From: Cristatella mucedo
Lineage: Eukaryota > Bryozoa > Phylactolaemata > Cristatellidae
Reading direction: 5' to 3'
DNA: 64,000 nucleotides
NCBI GenBank assembly: GCA_009760855.2
Contig: WPIO01000042.1
Span: 454,501 to 518,500 of the forward strand
The number at the start of each line of letters is the position of its first letter. The first letter of the stretch is position 1. The position numbers were made by a program, and so were the translations under genes. Under the pieces are notes generated by a model. It made no database searches, was not told the origin of the DNA, and saw only the letters and a list, made by a program, of their open reading frames with translations. This document shows, one piece after another, positions 22,200 to 34,420 of this stretch.

Positions 22200-24105
22200 T
22201 ACTTCATTTGCTTTCAGGCCAATGAATAGAGCAGTGACTAGATTGCGCTGGTGCTGGGTTGTCAGTGTGGATGGAACCGTTCTGCACAGGCGTTCACGCA
22301 GCCCTTGGTTAGTAGGATAGCCAAGGTCCCGAAAGCTAGCAAACGGTGCAAACGATGGATTCAAACAAGAGAATCATCAGCCGTGAAATTGAAATATTAG
22401 CTGGTGTATCTATAGCTAGGGGCATCGGTAATTTTTTACCATAAGCTGAGATTTGAGAGCGATAGCAGCGGGTTGCAGTTGGAATTCAATATGGGGGCTC
22501 ACATAGGATGCTCTTCAGATTCACGATCAGAAGCAATGAGTGCTATGCTCAAATCTAAGTTACTAACTTGTCTATGGACGCTTCAACTTGGAAACCGTTT
22601 ATATTGGGAGAGGGGCTCCCAAGCTCATATCAGTGGGGATGTATATCGAATTTCCACGAGCTGTGCTGATGATCGACTGTTTCCATTTATATTAAACTTA
22701 TTTATCTATCAATTAATATTCCTGCCCATCGCCAAAGTTGTGAGCTGCAAGTGAACAGTAGAGACAACGACCTGTGGATGTCGTGCTGCCACTTGCTTCC
22801 GGGAGCCTTTTGAGTTATTTAATTACTCCTGCTTGGGGTGTTTGTGTATCGCGTGATTGCATTACTTTAGACTGCTTAGCTCTGTGAAGCGTTTCGTTTT
22901 TGAGCGTTTCTCGAAATTCTTTGTGTGCTAGTATGGGTTGAGAGCCAGCCACAGAATTGTCTACCTTTATTCCGACACATTTATGGGCAGCACTTCATGT
23001 CTGACTTAAGGAACAGTGTACGTATTGGCATCTAGGATTTTTAATAAAAACTTAGAATCTGAATATACTTTGATCTTTTCACTCATTGAAGACTGGAGGG
23101 GCATGTTCCAGTGTATCATTTCCTATGACAAGCTGGGTACACTGTGCAAGTTACCAGACGTACTCAAAGGAATGTTTGCACAGTCTAACAAAAAAGTTGT
23201 TGAAGTAAAGCTCAAACCGCAAGACCTAATCATAAACCTCCAGAAACTAGCAGAACTTGAAATTCTGCCAGTTGGTATAACAATTTGCTGGTTAGATGAT
23301 GTATTTGACTTGAATTAGAAATTTCCTCAAAGGGTGCTATGCTCCATCCTTCATATCGCTTCAGATTCAATAATACCATGGTGAAAAAAGCATGCCTGCC
23401 GTTGCAGCCATGGCAGCAGGCCTTTACAACTAGCTGCACCAGAAGCAATAGCCAAGAGTTGACGACAAGCTAGGTATCGTATTTTTTTTAATGTGCCATA
23501 GCATACAAGAAGACACTCGAGGTCGCCGGTTAGTCGGGACCCTGGTCAGTAACATGCATGCACTGAATCGTGCACAGGTAACCCCAGTAAGCAAAGAAGA
23601 AAAAAACAGAAGTTCGCTGCTGCTGACGAGAAGCTGAGGCTTAAAAATTATGTCAGTCAATGGTGATGGTGACAGAATCACGTAATGAGTACCAGACTTT
23701 TGATGCATACAAAGGGGAAGTGTGATTGTTCGATTGAAGATTTCAATTTGCGACTAGATAACAAGGAAGGACTACTGGAAGCCTAGGAATGGGCAATGCG
23801 AGAGCACACCCTCTGCAGATCTGTTGAAGTCAGATAGACAGGCTGGTGCAATTGAGTGAAGTGACCTGTAAAGCTGAGTTTATAACCGACGCCGACTTTT
23901 TTCTTAGCTATGGCGTTTACACGACCAACGCAAGAAAACTTGATCGCCGACTTAGTCCCTCCCACAACCCCTTCTCTAATTCGGGAGGCTGGTTAAGAAA
24001 GAGGATTCTCTATGAAGCCACCAGGCCAGCACCCGAAGAAATTGTGTTTGCTGCTGCAGTCATCATTGTAGATGAGTATGAGAAGCAGAGAAAGAAGATG
24101 AGTGT
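22200..24105 (+). other. Intron 11 DNA, no recognised gene
   Basis: The longest frame is a 100-residue AT-rich frame at 23016-23318 with no recognised domain and no splice context. I treat it as chance. Confidence 0.45.
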
Positions 24106-24126
24106 TAGAATATAAGAAACTTCTTT

Positions 24127-25340
24127 GTTAAAGTGTCTAGTACTAAAAAAAATGTGTGTGTGTTGTTTTGGTGCATTCCGTATACACGCACGGTGTCTTC
24201 TGTGTAGTAGTGGATGAAGCCAACGACGCAACGAATCAACCGCTGAAAAAGATGTGCCATAGTCGGCACTAGGAGAGTAGTTGTCGTTGCGTAAGAATTG
24301 TGGAAGCGAGTTCCACAGCCTAGGACCTGCAGAGCTAAAGCCTCTGTCGCCAACTGTCTTTAAGCGGAGGAATGGGACTGCTAATTTATTGTCCACACAG
24401 GACCTGAAGGCTCGAACAGGCTGAAACGGGTGCAGCAGTTCAGCTACGTACGAAGGAGCCAAGCCGTGGCGGGCCTTGTGGGTCAGCGTAAGAACTTTGC
24501 TCTGTATCCTTTGCTCAACCGGCAACCATCCTAGCTCTTTCAGCAAAGGAGACACGTGCTCAAACCGCTGGGACTTGAAGACCAGCCTTGCAGCCATATT
24601 CACAGTCCGCTGTAGTGGCATAATGGCTTTCTTTGGCAGCCCAGCCAAGCTTAAGCCAGGCAGAAGATATTGATGTCGATGCAATGCTTGATAGGTATCC
24701 GTGAATCTCAGACTAAATAGGTGCTAAGTGGCTGGCTACGGACCAGATGTGCTGCTCAGTCGCACACCAGCTGCAGCCGATTAAGGGTACACACAAACAA
24801 TCCCGAATAAAGGATATAACAGTAATCTAGACGAGCTGTTGCACACGAGTGAACTAGTTTTCCTGTCTTATTCTTGTCTAAACAGGCCCTTATTTTGGCC
24901 AATTACCCTCAACTGAAAGTAGGCCGACTTGTCTGCTGTAGAGGCAATGTGCTCAGCCAATGACAACTCGTTGTGGAACAGTATGCCCTGATCGTGGAAG
25001 TGGTGCTAGCTGAACCGCTCTCGAGCACAAGGTCTTCTAACTTGATGCTTCAGGGAGTTAGTGGTCATCTAAATGCTTCAGGGAGTTAGTGGTCATCTAA
25101 ATGCAGGCATCTTCAATGCAAGCTGCAAGGGAGATAAGAGAGTCGAATGGAGAGTATGGCTGCAAAGGTTCAAAGGATTGGTAGAGCTGAGTGCCGTCGG
25201 CGTATAATTGATAACCCAGATTGTGTTTGGACATAACATTGGCCTGGAGGGAGAGTAAATTTTGTGAAAAGACCGGCACCTAAGACCATACCCTGGGATA
25301 TACATATTTAATGGTGCAGAGATCCGTAAATCGTTTACCA
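24127..25340 (-). mobile_element. L-B LINE, RT motif C to 3' tail
   Basis: On the - strand the RT catalytic-type segment GYQLYADGTQLY lies near 25180-25215. It is followed by the C-terminal region (MAARLVFKSQRFEHVSPLL, LTHKARHGLAPSYVAELLHP, GDRGFSSAGPRLWNSLPQFL) between 24230 and 24684. The reading frame is long but truncated. It is related to L-A but a different family. Confidence 0.85.
25046..25103 (+). repeat. Short tandem duplication inside L-B copy
   Basis: A unit of about 32 bp (atgcttcagggagttagtgg then tcatctaa) occurs twice. Confidence 0.85.
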
Positions 25341-25349
25341 AAGGCAAGT

Positions 25350-26190
25350 GAAGTACCGGTGGGTCACACTCACTCTAGCAACTTTCCAATATCTTAACTC
25401 GGTGCAAGTGGGAGCTGGGAAGCGGTGGAAGTGACAGTCGTCACTTCGGGCGACAGCAAAGGGGGTTTGAGTGAAAGCTGTTGAAATGCCATGGCCACCC
25501 TTTGAAAAGCCTTTTTAATTTTCGTAGTACTGTGAAGTTCTAGCATTTCGATATTCAATTGTTGACTGAGATATTCGAGAGCGCATGTTGCAAGTACCTG
25601 TACATGTGCAAATGAGCAATCTGTCTCCCTTTTTTGACACTGTACTATAAATAGATTAAAAAGAACCCAGTGTAGAAAAGACACCAGTGACTGTGACTGA
25701 CAGAGCAACCTGATTATAGGGGTGGATTACAATGGGGGACATTTTGTCATGAAAAAAGTGCCTATGCATTGTGTCTAGATACTCCTGCAACTTGCAGACA
25801 ACTTTTTTACCACTAGATGTGTCTTGCCTAGCGGTAAACAAATTTGCCGCCATGGTAGCCATGTTAGATTACTTAAATTGGTTTCATCTGAAATATGAAC
25901 AATTCTGTATTTTAGTTAGGTGGCTAGGAACGTCATTTTTGCAATATATGTTACACCTATATTTCATCAGATGACTTTAACTAGGCTTTATGGGCATTTA
26001 AAAATCAGCACATGGGAGCCATATTTGATTACGTTTTAAAGATTTGGTCGAGGGATCGAATTTACGATGTACTACCCTCAAGAAGTATTCTGGACCTTCG
26101 TTCTACCACTCGATGGTCAGAATTTTTAGCCTCGGTGTCGAAGTATCTGGATGTTTGGGATATTCACTCTGGTCGGGTTACTAGTCTCCA
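25350..26190 (+). other. Intron DNA
   Basis: No gene recognised in this AT-rich stretch. Confidence 0.4.
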
Positions 26191-26194
26191 TCTG

Positions 26195-26230
26195 TATCTC
26201 CATCTGTAACTCCACAAAGCCACAAAGACT
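26195..26230 (-). mobile_element. L-B 3' tail fragment
   Basis: The ~35 bp (catctgtaactccacaaagc, cacaaagac) match the L-B end seen at 9120-9150 and 42145-42180. Confidence 0.65.
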
Positions 26231-26234
26231 GCTG

Positions 26235-26719
26235 CCCGATGTGTGGTAGGTAGGTAAGCCCATTCTCTCCAAGCAGCATCCAGGGTCCACTGGGCCACTA
26301 TGGATAGGGCTTCGAGCTTAAGCTACAAGTGACCAGCAGACCGCTGCCTTCAGTGTTGGTAGAGCGATCTTGGCGTTTGAGTAGTGCCTGTGGTGCAAGG
26401 TTCTCTCTATTCAGATTCGTTCCTGCTGCCTGTCAAGCAGAGCCTGCCGGTATCTAGAGCAGCCTCTTGAGCTGCATGGCTTCCTGCCTGCGCATGCTAA
26501 TATCCACCTTCCTTTTGCTGATGCTGCTTCCTGTTGCTGTTGCTTCCTTCTACTTGGTTGCCCGATTTTCCCATCCCCTATTTTATGCAGGCGCTGGATA
26601 TGATGCCAGTGGAATTGTCATTTCCTGTTGCCATCCCTGTGTCTGCCGATTAAGTGGTAAATCCCCCTCTCCCCCGAGATTGCTTGGAGTGAGCAATCGG
26701 TTATTGTCTGTATTTTCAG
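26235..26719 (+). other. 3' part of intron 11
   Basis: No feature except the pyrimidine-rich acceptor for exon 12. Confidence 0.4.
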
Positions 26720-26814
26720 GCACCAATTACCATTACGGACCAAAGCCCTATGGAGACCGTGGTTGAAATGTTCCGGAAGCTTGGCCTACGACAGACCCTG
26801 GTGACGCACAACGG
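26720..26814 (+). CDS. CLCN3/4/5-like: CLC exchanger exon 12 (CBS2, residues 446-476)
   Basis: 95 nt, phase 0 in, two bases of a Gly codon out. Acceptor tattttcag, donor gtaagc. It encodes [18 protein letters not shown] and [14 protein letters not shown], the first two-thirds of the second CBS domain. It is isolated between introns of 5.1 and 5.8 kb. Confidence 0.95.
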
Positions 26815-27400
26815 GTAAGCATACACAGTGCAGGCTGATTGCTGCAGCTCGGACCGTCTGCATGCTCTTTTCGTCAGCTATCAAGTTTGCTGACTTGGCA
26901 GTTGCTAGTCTGGCTTGTTCGTTCATTGCTAATTATTTGCTGCAGCAAAGCCACTGCGATCCTCAGGGCTGCTCCCTGAGTGTGCAGTGGGTTGCTTAAA
27001 CCATATCTGTTTTCTGTTTGACCATAGTGCATAAGAAAGTACGTGCCTAGGGACATCTAAATACTTACCGTTGCAGCTTTGTCCTCTACCACGCAGGTGG
27101 CGGCTTTAGATTTGCCTACTGCTAGTAACCTGCGTATTAGGTATTAGGATTTACGTGCCTGTTATTGTTTCGATATCGTTCAAATGCATTCCTAGATGCA
27201 GTTGTTGTTGCTGCTAGGGTCCTAGAATTGGGCGTTAACAAAAGAAAACGTAAGCGATGCTTGCACGGCAGCCGGGGGCTCCCTCACTTGGTATTCGAGG
27301 CATTATCTCAAGTCGCCCTATGCGATCTCCCTAAAGGGTTTCAGTGAATTGCTGGTGGTCGTCAGGCCAGCTATAACCCCCGGTAGCCCATCTTACCACA
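26815..27400 (+). other. 5' part of intron 12
   Basis: No recognised feature before the LINE that starts near 27420. Confidence 0.4.
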
Positions 27401-27419
27401 TCGCCTGTCTTAAGAATTT

Positions 27420-29066
27420 TTGCTCAATGTGCAATGAACCCCAAATAATACATGGCATGATTATTGTCAACAATCTCTACCTGTTTGCCTTGAACGAGAC
27501 CTGGCTGAAATTGACGAACTGACCGATCATAACCGACACCACTCGATCGGCTTTTCCTTCTTTCAATCAAACCTGAGATCGATCAAAACTGGTAGATGAG
27601 TCGCCATTGTCGCATGCTCCTCCCTCTCAATGTAAATGGTTTGCAGTCCTCTCGGAGCAGTATTTCGAATATCTCGGAGCAGTATTTCGAATATCTCGGA
27701 GCAGTATTTCGACTATCTTGTTTTGAGTCCGTCCGTCAGCAAGCTGCCAATTATGGCAGTAATCTATCATCTCTCACTTACTTACCAAGTCCTTCTTTAT
27801 CTCCGATTTCCTTGACCTAATTTCTAGTGCGCGTGCGCGCGTGCAAGAAATCGCTCTTCCCTCATTGTGGGTGATTTATCGTTCATTCTGACTACTCAAC
27901 TGACCCATTAAGGGCCGAATTTTGTGCAGTAGCTGACTCATCTTCTCTTGTGACTCATGTGCATGACACTACTCACAGCAGTGCACTTGATTAAATATTC
28001 TCCTCCAACTTTATTCTATCGTCCCCTATTATCACCAAATGACCACGTGCAGATCTCATTCAGTGTACAGTATATGCCCTCCTCCTCCTCTTCCAAAATC
28101 AGCTGTGAAGCACGAAACCGCCAGACCCTTGACATTGATGCTGTCTTCGAGAGAATATTGTCTTCACACCTTCTGCTCACCCCTTTCCGACTTGTCATCA
28201 TTTATAGAATGCTAAAACGTGGCACGTGCTGACATGCTCAACGAGTTGTCACCTTCGACGCCTGCCTCAATTTTGAAAGCTTCGTTAAGAAGCCTGCTTC
28301 CACAGCTACCTATCACGTCCGATGCCTATCTAAAATTAGCTACCGTCTTCCAATGTGGCTTGCAACAATTTAACTAGCTCATTGATAATGTCTCGGCTAG
28401 ATTGTAATTCCCTTTTGGCTAGGCTACCAAAAGAGGCCACTAGGCTTCTGCAGCTGGTGATGAATCTGGCTGCAAGGTTAGTTTTAATATCCCAGAGCTT
28501 GACCATGTGTCGTGTCTCCTTTGGTGAAAGAGCCTGGATGGCTGCCGGTTGATCAATGGATACAGAGTAAAGTTCTTACTCTAACCAGGGGGCCCCCACG
28601 GCTTGGCTCCTTCATACCTAGCTGAGCTGCTGTACTAGTTTCAGCCACCTCGTGCACTCAGGTCCTTATGGATAATAAATTAGCTGTTCTATTCCTTTAC
28701 TTCAAGACTATTAGTGACAGCTGTTGATCTGCAGGTCCTAGACTCAGAAAATCACTTCGACAATTCTAACGAAATCACAAATACTTTCTTGCTGCCGACT
28801 ATCGTGCATCCTTTCCAGCCGTCCCGAGCTTCTTCTGAGCTGCTACTTCCATGCCACTCACTACCTCAACTGCTATCCTGACTCAGCTATGCTTCTAACT
28901 TTCTCTTTGTTGTGTGAGATGAAGTCTGTTGTCTACCGAATGCCTACCGAAAGCCTCTGATGCTGTGTGTGCACTGTACAAAACGCTCCTTCGGAATACC
29001 CACACAGTCTTTGTGGCTTTGTGGTCTTACAGACAGAGATAATTACATTATATTGCATTACCTCTG
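27420..29066 (+). mobile_element. L-B LINE with endonuclease remnants and 3' end
   Basis: A degenerate endonuclease domain is readable (LFALNETWLK near 27485, SISNISEQYFEYLGAVF near 27650-27700, LIVGDLSF near 27860). It is followed after an internal loss by the C-terminal RT part (28355-28900) and the tail ending in tacagacagagataattaca at about 29025-29065. The RT core is missing. Confidence 0.75.
27651..27716 (+). repeat. 22-bp unit in three tandem copies
   Basis: Unit ctcggagcagtatttcgaat plus at. Copies start at 27651, 27673 and 27695; the third has one change. It lies inside the LINE endonuclease remnant and must be a secondary expansion. Confidence 0.95.
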
Positions 29067-30009
29067 ACTAAGGGTAATGTGCACCCTCGTCCAGATGGTC
29101 TATTGCTTACCGTGGACATTAGACTAGCTAGATCTACTAAGCGCAAGCTTGAAAAAGCACTCAAAAGATCAGGACTGACTGTCCAGCGACAGGCATACGA
29201 GGGCTGCTGTAGATCAAAAATATTGTTGAATCACAGGTGTGAAATCTAAAAATGATGTCTTCGATTAATCATCTCCCTAACCGCTCCCAGGTTAGCTCCT
29301 TACCTACGGATCCTTGTGGTGATGTAGCTGATCTGCCAGCAAAATCAAGAAGTCAAAAAGGCATGATCAGAGAGTCTCTAGGGTGGCAGCATCCCCTCTG
29401 GACTCACATTGAAGGAGGCCACGAGTGACCTTATCTCGAAATTCATCTCCCAATCAATGAAGACTGCTAGTCTTCTAGGCCCTCTTCCCACTGTTCTACT
29501 GCTGCGATGCATAGATCTGTTGCTGCCATGCATAACTAACATCATACATATTTCCTTAGCCTCGGGTCATGCACTTGCACCTTTTTTTTACGCTGTAGTC
29601 AAGCCACTAATTAAGAGAGCGACGGTAGTCCAAGAGAACTTGAGCAGCTTCTGCCCAGTCTCCCCTCTACAGTTCCTATTAAGGACACTGGACGAGTTGT
29701 GGCAGACCAGCTGAAATCTTATATTGAACCCTCAAACCTAGTTTTAGTCTGGTTGTAGAGCTATTGGCTCCATGGAGTGTACATTGCTTCGGGCGTATAA
29801 CGATTTTCTTGGAATTTAGACTTTTGTGAAGTCTGTCTGCTTATTTTGCTCGATTTTTCTGCAGCTTTTGATACTATTGGTCACCAAGTATTTCTCGAGT
29901 GCCTCTCATCTCGCCAGGGCACAACTGGCAGAGCACTACAATGGTTCAAGTCCTATATCAGTGGCAGACTTCAAAGTATTGATTTGAACGGACAAGGATA
30001 AATATAATT

Positions 30010-30172
30010 ATATATAATTCATTTACATAGCTCCATAAGAGAACTTAATCTCTATTCAGATACTTCACACATGCCACGGGGGTCGAACCCACGACCTCGG
30101 TCATCAAATACATTCACCTTGACCTTGGTTTGAGGTGAGCACCTTAACCACTTGGCCAAACTATCGTGGCAA
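30010..30172 (-). mobile_element. SINE-B, full length, inserted into the L-A copy
   Basis: On the - strand the A box (tggccaagtggttaaggtgc) and B box (gtcgtgggttcgaccc) lie in the tRNA-like head. The 3' part (agagattaagttctcttatg) is the same as the L-A 3' end. It interrupts the L-A RT frame between motif A and GVPQG. Confidence 0.9.
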
Positions 30173-31093
30173 GATCATCTGAAGTACCTCTGAAATATGG
30201 CGTACCTCAGGGCTCCGTGCTCACGGTTTATACTCTCCCTCTTGCCGATGTTATCGCCAAGTACAATCTAAGCTTTCACTTCTATGCAGATGAAAACGCC
30301 TTTGCTGCATGTATTGCTGGCATCCGTACGTAGATGGCAGCAAACCTCTCTCAATTTGAATGACGATAAAACAAACTTACTTGTTTTTGGCAAATCAAGT
30401 GTGACATGGAAATTTTAAAACTTTTAACACTCAAAATCCGCTCTGCCAGAATGTCTTCTGTTGCATTTGCACGAAATCTAGGTGTCGTGTTCCAAAGTGA
30501 CCTTTCGTTAGATGACCACATCAGCTCGACAGTAAAGGCTGCCTACTTTCAGCTACACAGCCTTTCTAAAATTCGGGTTCGCTTAGACAGGTTGGCTACA
30601 TTCAAATGGTCCGTGCATTTGTGACACCCTTATCAAGTCTCGACTTCTGTTACTACTGCTTGCTGGTCTGCAGGCCTATGCACTTAGACGTTTACAGTTT
30701 GAGCAAACCTCTACAGTTTGGCTTGTCTGTTGTGAGCATCGTAGTTGGTACTCTCATCGATCTGCACTGGCTCCCAAGCAGCATATCGACTTCAAGGTTC
30801 TGTCAGTCACTTTTATGTCCATTCACTCTCGTGCTCCATCCTACCTATAAGAACTACTGCCCCACCAGGTTAGGCATCGTGTCACCCACTTTTCTGAATC
30901 AAATCGTTTAGCTATACCTCATACGAACCTCAAATTGTTTGGAGACTATGTCTTTAGTTCGTATGCTCCCAAAGCCTGGAACTCTCTCCCCACTGACCTC
31001 ACAACTTGCCCTAGCTTGACCACGTTTAAAAAGAAGCTCAAGACATCTATTTATCACGGCATTTAGGGGTCCATATGATTCGTTCTTTATGTG

Positions 31094-31123
31094 GAGTTAC
31101 AGACGGAGATACATTACATTACA
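31094..31123 (+). mobile_element. 30-bp L-B 3'-end insertion within L-A
   Basis: The L-A 3' UTR is interrupted by gagttacagacggagataca plus ttacattaca, the extreme 3' end of L-B. It is flanked by TATGTG at 31088-31093 and 31124-31129. Other L-A copies read straight through (ttcttgatgtgcttatg type). Confidence 0.85.
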
Positions 31124-31684
31124 TATGTGCTTACGCTTGCTGACACTGTGCATGCTGCCACTAACCAGGTTGTTCTTGTTTATTGAGCATGCTGCTATTA
31201 CCATTCGATCGTGCTTCCTTTGCAACAAATGTAAAGCATCTAGAAAGAGATCAAGTTCTTTGTGGGTGCTTTATTAAATGCATTACTATTATTATTATTA
31301 ATCGTTGTGAGAAGAGACTAGTACCTGAAGTATTGGTTGATCAATTTGCTTCAGTGCTACTGAAGGACAGTATGCGCAACATATTATCATAAATTAGCAT
31401 TTCAAGCAGTGTCACTTCTTGCACGCAATGCTAAGTCGTGTCACTGTGATAACAAGCATCTGACAGTTCACCCACTGTCTGGCTCTCTCTTTCTTGCTCT
31501 GCTAAAATACTTTTGGCTAAAACTCACTGAATTTTAGCTGTGACTCGTTCTTAACCTGTTATGGTGAAGGCCTCTTTTAGCCTTAATGTAACCGTAATTG
31601 TTTAGCCGTAATACGTTTCTAGCTTTCGAAGCTCATGTATGGACTCTTGGTGACCGAAGGTTTTGAGCTTGGTTAGAGGCACAG

Positions 31685-32325
31685 CTAAACGTCTAGAGTC
31701 AGAAGAGTCGGTGGTCACATTCCTAGCCTGATGTTGGAGTAGTTCGAATAGCTATGACGGAGGCTGGACCCAAAACGTTGTGACAAAACCTTGAAGACGA
31801 TGTGCTGCTCGATTGGGAGCAAGTGCAGGTCGCGAGAAGTGGTGCAGTGTGGCAGCTGCAACGCTCACGCCAGGCAAGCCTAGCTGCAGAGTTGTGCCCA
31901 AACTGCAGGCACCTGATTGCACAGGACAGGTTGACCTGCAAGTAATCCGTTACTGAAGTCAAAACGTGATGTCAAAAATGCATGGAATAATTTTGATGGG
32001 GTACCCCTGTGTAAGCAGGCCTGAATTTGTGTTATGTTACATAACTGAACGTAGGCAGACTTGACTGTGTAACTGATGTGGTCGCATAGTGAAGGGTCAC
32101 TTTTGAGAAGGACACCTAGAATTTGTGCAGATTTCGACAAGAGATAAGCTGATCGAGCCCATTTGAATACTCTGAGGAACATTAGGCTTAGCCATAGCTT
32201 TTAAGCTGGTTTTATCAGCAAGAAAGTTGATTGTCATCGAAGTGCCATTTCCCTTAACTTGCAGGCCCTGCTGGCTGCTAAGGGCTTTTATGCCTTTATC
32301 TTCGTCGAGCTCTGCCATTAAAATC
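31685..32325 (-). mobile_element. L-A LINE fragment close to the last CLC exon
   Basis: On the - strand, MTINFLADKTSLKAM (near 32200-32250) and SAQILGVLLKSDPSLCDHIS (32040-32130) precede the ARLAWRERCSCHTAPLL segment (31820-31880). It lacks the 3' tail. Its end is about 260 bp before the exon 13 acceptor. Confidence 0.85.
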
Positions 32326-32585
32326 GAAGTATGAGCAGCTGTAGCTGCATAGTTCGAGCTGGTGAAGTGGAATATGCTGTGTCGTTAAACACTATATGAG
32401 GACCCTACGGATGTTCGACTGATGCTGCTGTACCACGGCTTGCTGGTTGAGGCAGCTGTCAGGTGCCCCGGGGATCTGAGTGACATTTCTTGTCGCACCA
32501 GTACTCTTGCTCGCATCGCCGTAGATCACGTTGGTGGCGGGGGTTGGGCATCAATGCACAATGAATATGATGTCTTTTGCTTCAG

Positions 32586-32667
32586 CCGGCTACTGGGAAT
32601 AATCACCAAGAAGGACATTTTGCGACACGTAGCCGAGATCGAGAAGCGAACCGACGTGGTTCACTAG
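32586..32667 (+). CDS. CLCN3/4/5-like: CLC exchanger last coding exon (CBS2 end, stop)
   Basis: 82 nt including the TAG stop. One base completes Gly 477. The acceptor is tgcttcag. It encodes RLLGIITKKDILRHVAEIEK and a short tail ending VVH. Asp 487 aligns with the ATP-contacting Asp 727 of ClC-5. The tail is shorter than, and unlike, the vertebrate ones. I see no clear AATAAA signal in the next kilobase, so the 3' UTR end is not assigned. Confidence 0.95.
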
Positions 32668-33180
32668 AGCAATCTGGTGGTCAAACTCATAAGAAGATTC
32701 TATAGGTTGCAGCTGTCAAGACAGAGCTGCTGCAGTGGCTGCTGACCTCAGGCGATCGTCCCTTCATCCACACAGCTAACAAGTTTTTCTTGCAAATGCT
32801 TTCTCCTCCAGCCGGACCGCTGGAGAAGGGTGGAGTATGTCATCAGCACACTCCCAGACTGACCCATCCTGGTCGAATGGAGTTCCTTCGATTTGGAACA
32901 GCCTTTGCCTGCTGTGGCAGCTTGTACTGCCACTCAGCCTACGAAGGAGGTGCCTCGTGGGCAGAGCTGCTTGTACAGGAGCGACGAAAGAACCCACAAA
33001 ATTATGCCACTATAATAGCAGCACAAGATCAGCTGCTGCTATGCCTGACCTGGGTTTGCAGCAGCATGCTTGCAGGTACTTGTGTAAGACCATGTTCTTT
33101 GCAGCCCTCTTGGCTTAGCCATGTCAAGCCGATTTAACTAACTTCATATATCAACAATATTATAATACATGTATATACTG
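32668..33180 (+). other. Probable 3' UTR / flank of the CLC gene
   Basis: No feature recognised. The true polyadenylation site cannot be placed. Confidence 0.4.
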
Positions 33181-33183
33181 ATA

Positions 33184-33185
<2 letters not shown>

Positions 33186-33281
<96 letters not shown>
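33186..33281 (+). repeat. (TG)n microsatellite, about 48 units
   Basis: Pure TG tract downstream of the CLC stop codon. Confidence 0.97.
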
Positions 33282-33282
<1 letters not shown>

Positions 33283-33284
33283 AG

Positions 33285-34100
33285 AGGCGGTATTTGCATA
33301 CTTGCTGCCACTTCAGAGTAAGATGTTGACGTTCGAAAGCAGCGAATATCTATGGAAGCACTCCCCTGGCATCAAGCCTGCTTGAGATGCATAGTGGGAA
33401 TATCCTGCATTAATCGGGCTCAAGCTGGCCTGCATAATGTCCTGACCCAGTTCTATGGAAAGAGAGGAACTTGCTAGCCAGTTTTTTTTAGGCTTGTAGC
33501 AAGCATTCTAGATACTGCCGTCCCCTAACTCTCAAACTGTGCATTGTCTGAGCAGTTCTCTGCTGAAATGTGACGGCTTAGCAGAAATAGGCCGAGATGC
33601 CGTGATGCTCAGTCCTTGTGTGACCTGCTGTCGTTTAAGCCTTCACCTGGCTATTCACCACTATATATAACAAATGAGGTTGGTAAATCAGCTGATATAT
33701 GCATACATACAGGTTGGCTAATTTAACAACCTCATTTGTTTAGCAATAGCAAGTTACCCCTGAGACCCTGCGATAAATACGACTTTGTTCACCAGTAGAT
33801 GCATCAGGTCATCCGACCGCCGGCTGTTCTCGCTCATCGATTCGGTCGGCAGACCGAACCACTCGTTTGCAACAGGCCGACTTGGGCAATAATGGTAGGT
33901 AGTGTGACAGAACCCCGAGCCGTTAACAACTGGTAATCGAAAAGCAATTTGTAAGCTATAACCTAGCCGTGTATACGACTTTGTAAAATACCCGGCTCCC
34001 TCTCAACCCTAGTGTTGAAATCGAGCCTTGGTCGTCAGTAGTAATATTTTGGAAAATCCGAAATGCATCCAACCAATCAAGATCGGTGCATTGTCGTAGT
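33285..34100 (+). other. Flanking DNA with small inverted repeat
   Basis: No gene. aacaaatgaggttg at about 33668-33681 is repeated inverted as caacctcatttgtt at about 33726-33739. Confidence 0.5.
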
Positions 34101-34139
34101 GTATGCAGTGCTGGCACAAAATCTACATACTCTACGGAC

Positions 34140-34420
34140 CAACGTATAACCGACGTTTTAGCTCTGCAGGTCCTAGACTGTGGAACTCGCTTCCACAATT
34201 CTTACGAAAAGACAACTACTTCCATGCTACTCACTACCTCAACTGCTCTCCTGACTGCTATGGTTCCCACTTTCCCTTTGTTGAGTGAGATGAAGTCTTG
34301 TCAGCTACCGAATGCGTACTGAAAGCCGCTTAGGCAGTGAGTGTGCTATACGAAACTCTCCTGTGTAACACCCACATAATCTTTGTGAAGTTACAGACGG
34401 AGATGCATTACATTATAACC
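34140..34420 (+). mobile_element. L-B LINE 3' end
   Basis: The frame segment RRFSSAGPRLWNSLPQFLRK (34143-34208) is followed by the L-B 3' UTR and the end gttacagacggagatgcatt acattat at about 34390-34416. Confidence 0.85.

Larger units (their letters stand above)
29070..31302 (+). mobile_element. L-A LINE, RT domain to (ATT)n tail, split by a SINE
   Basis: The longest L-A copy. RT motif A LDFSAAFDTIGH is near 29850-29885. After the SINE-B at 30010-30172 come [20 protein letters not shown] and [10 protein letters not shown] (motif C, second Asp changed to Glu). Then come the region LGVVFQSDLSLDDHISSTVK (30480-30535), the ORF end and the (ATT)n tail at 31285-31302. It has many frame breaks. 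Confidence 0.9.

Noticed and set aside
23016-23318. 100-residue intronic open frame
   Set aside because: AT-rich, no splice context, no recognised domain, inside a CLC intron.
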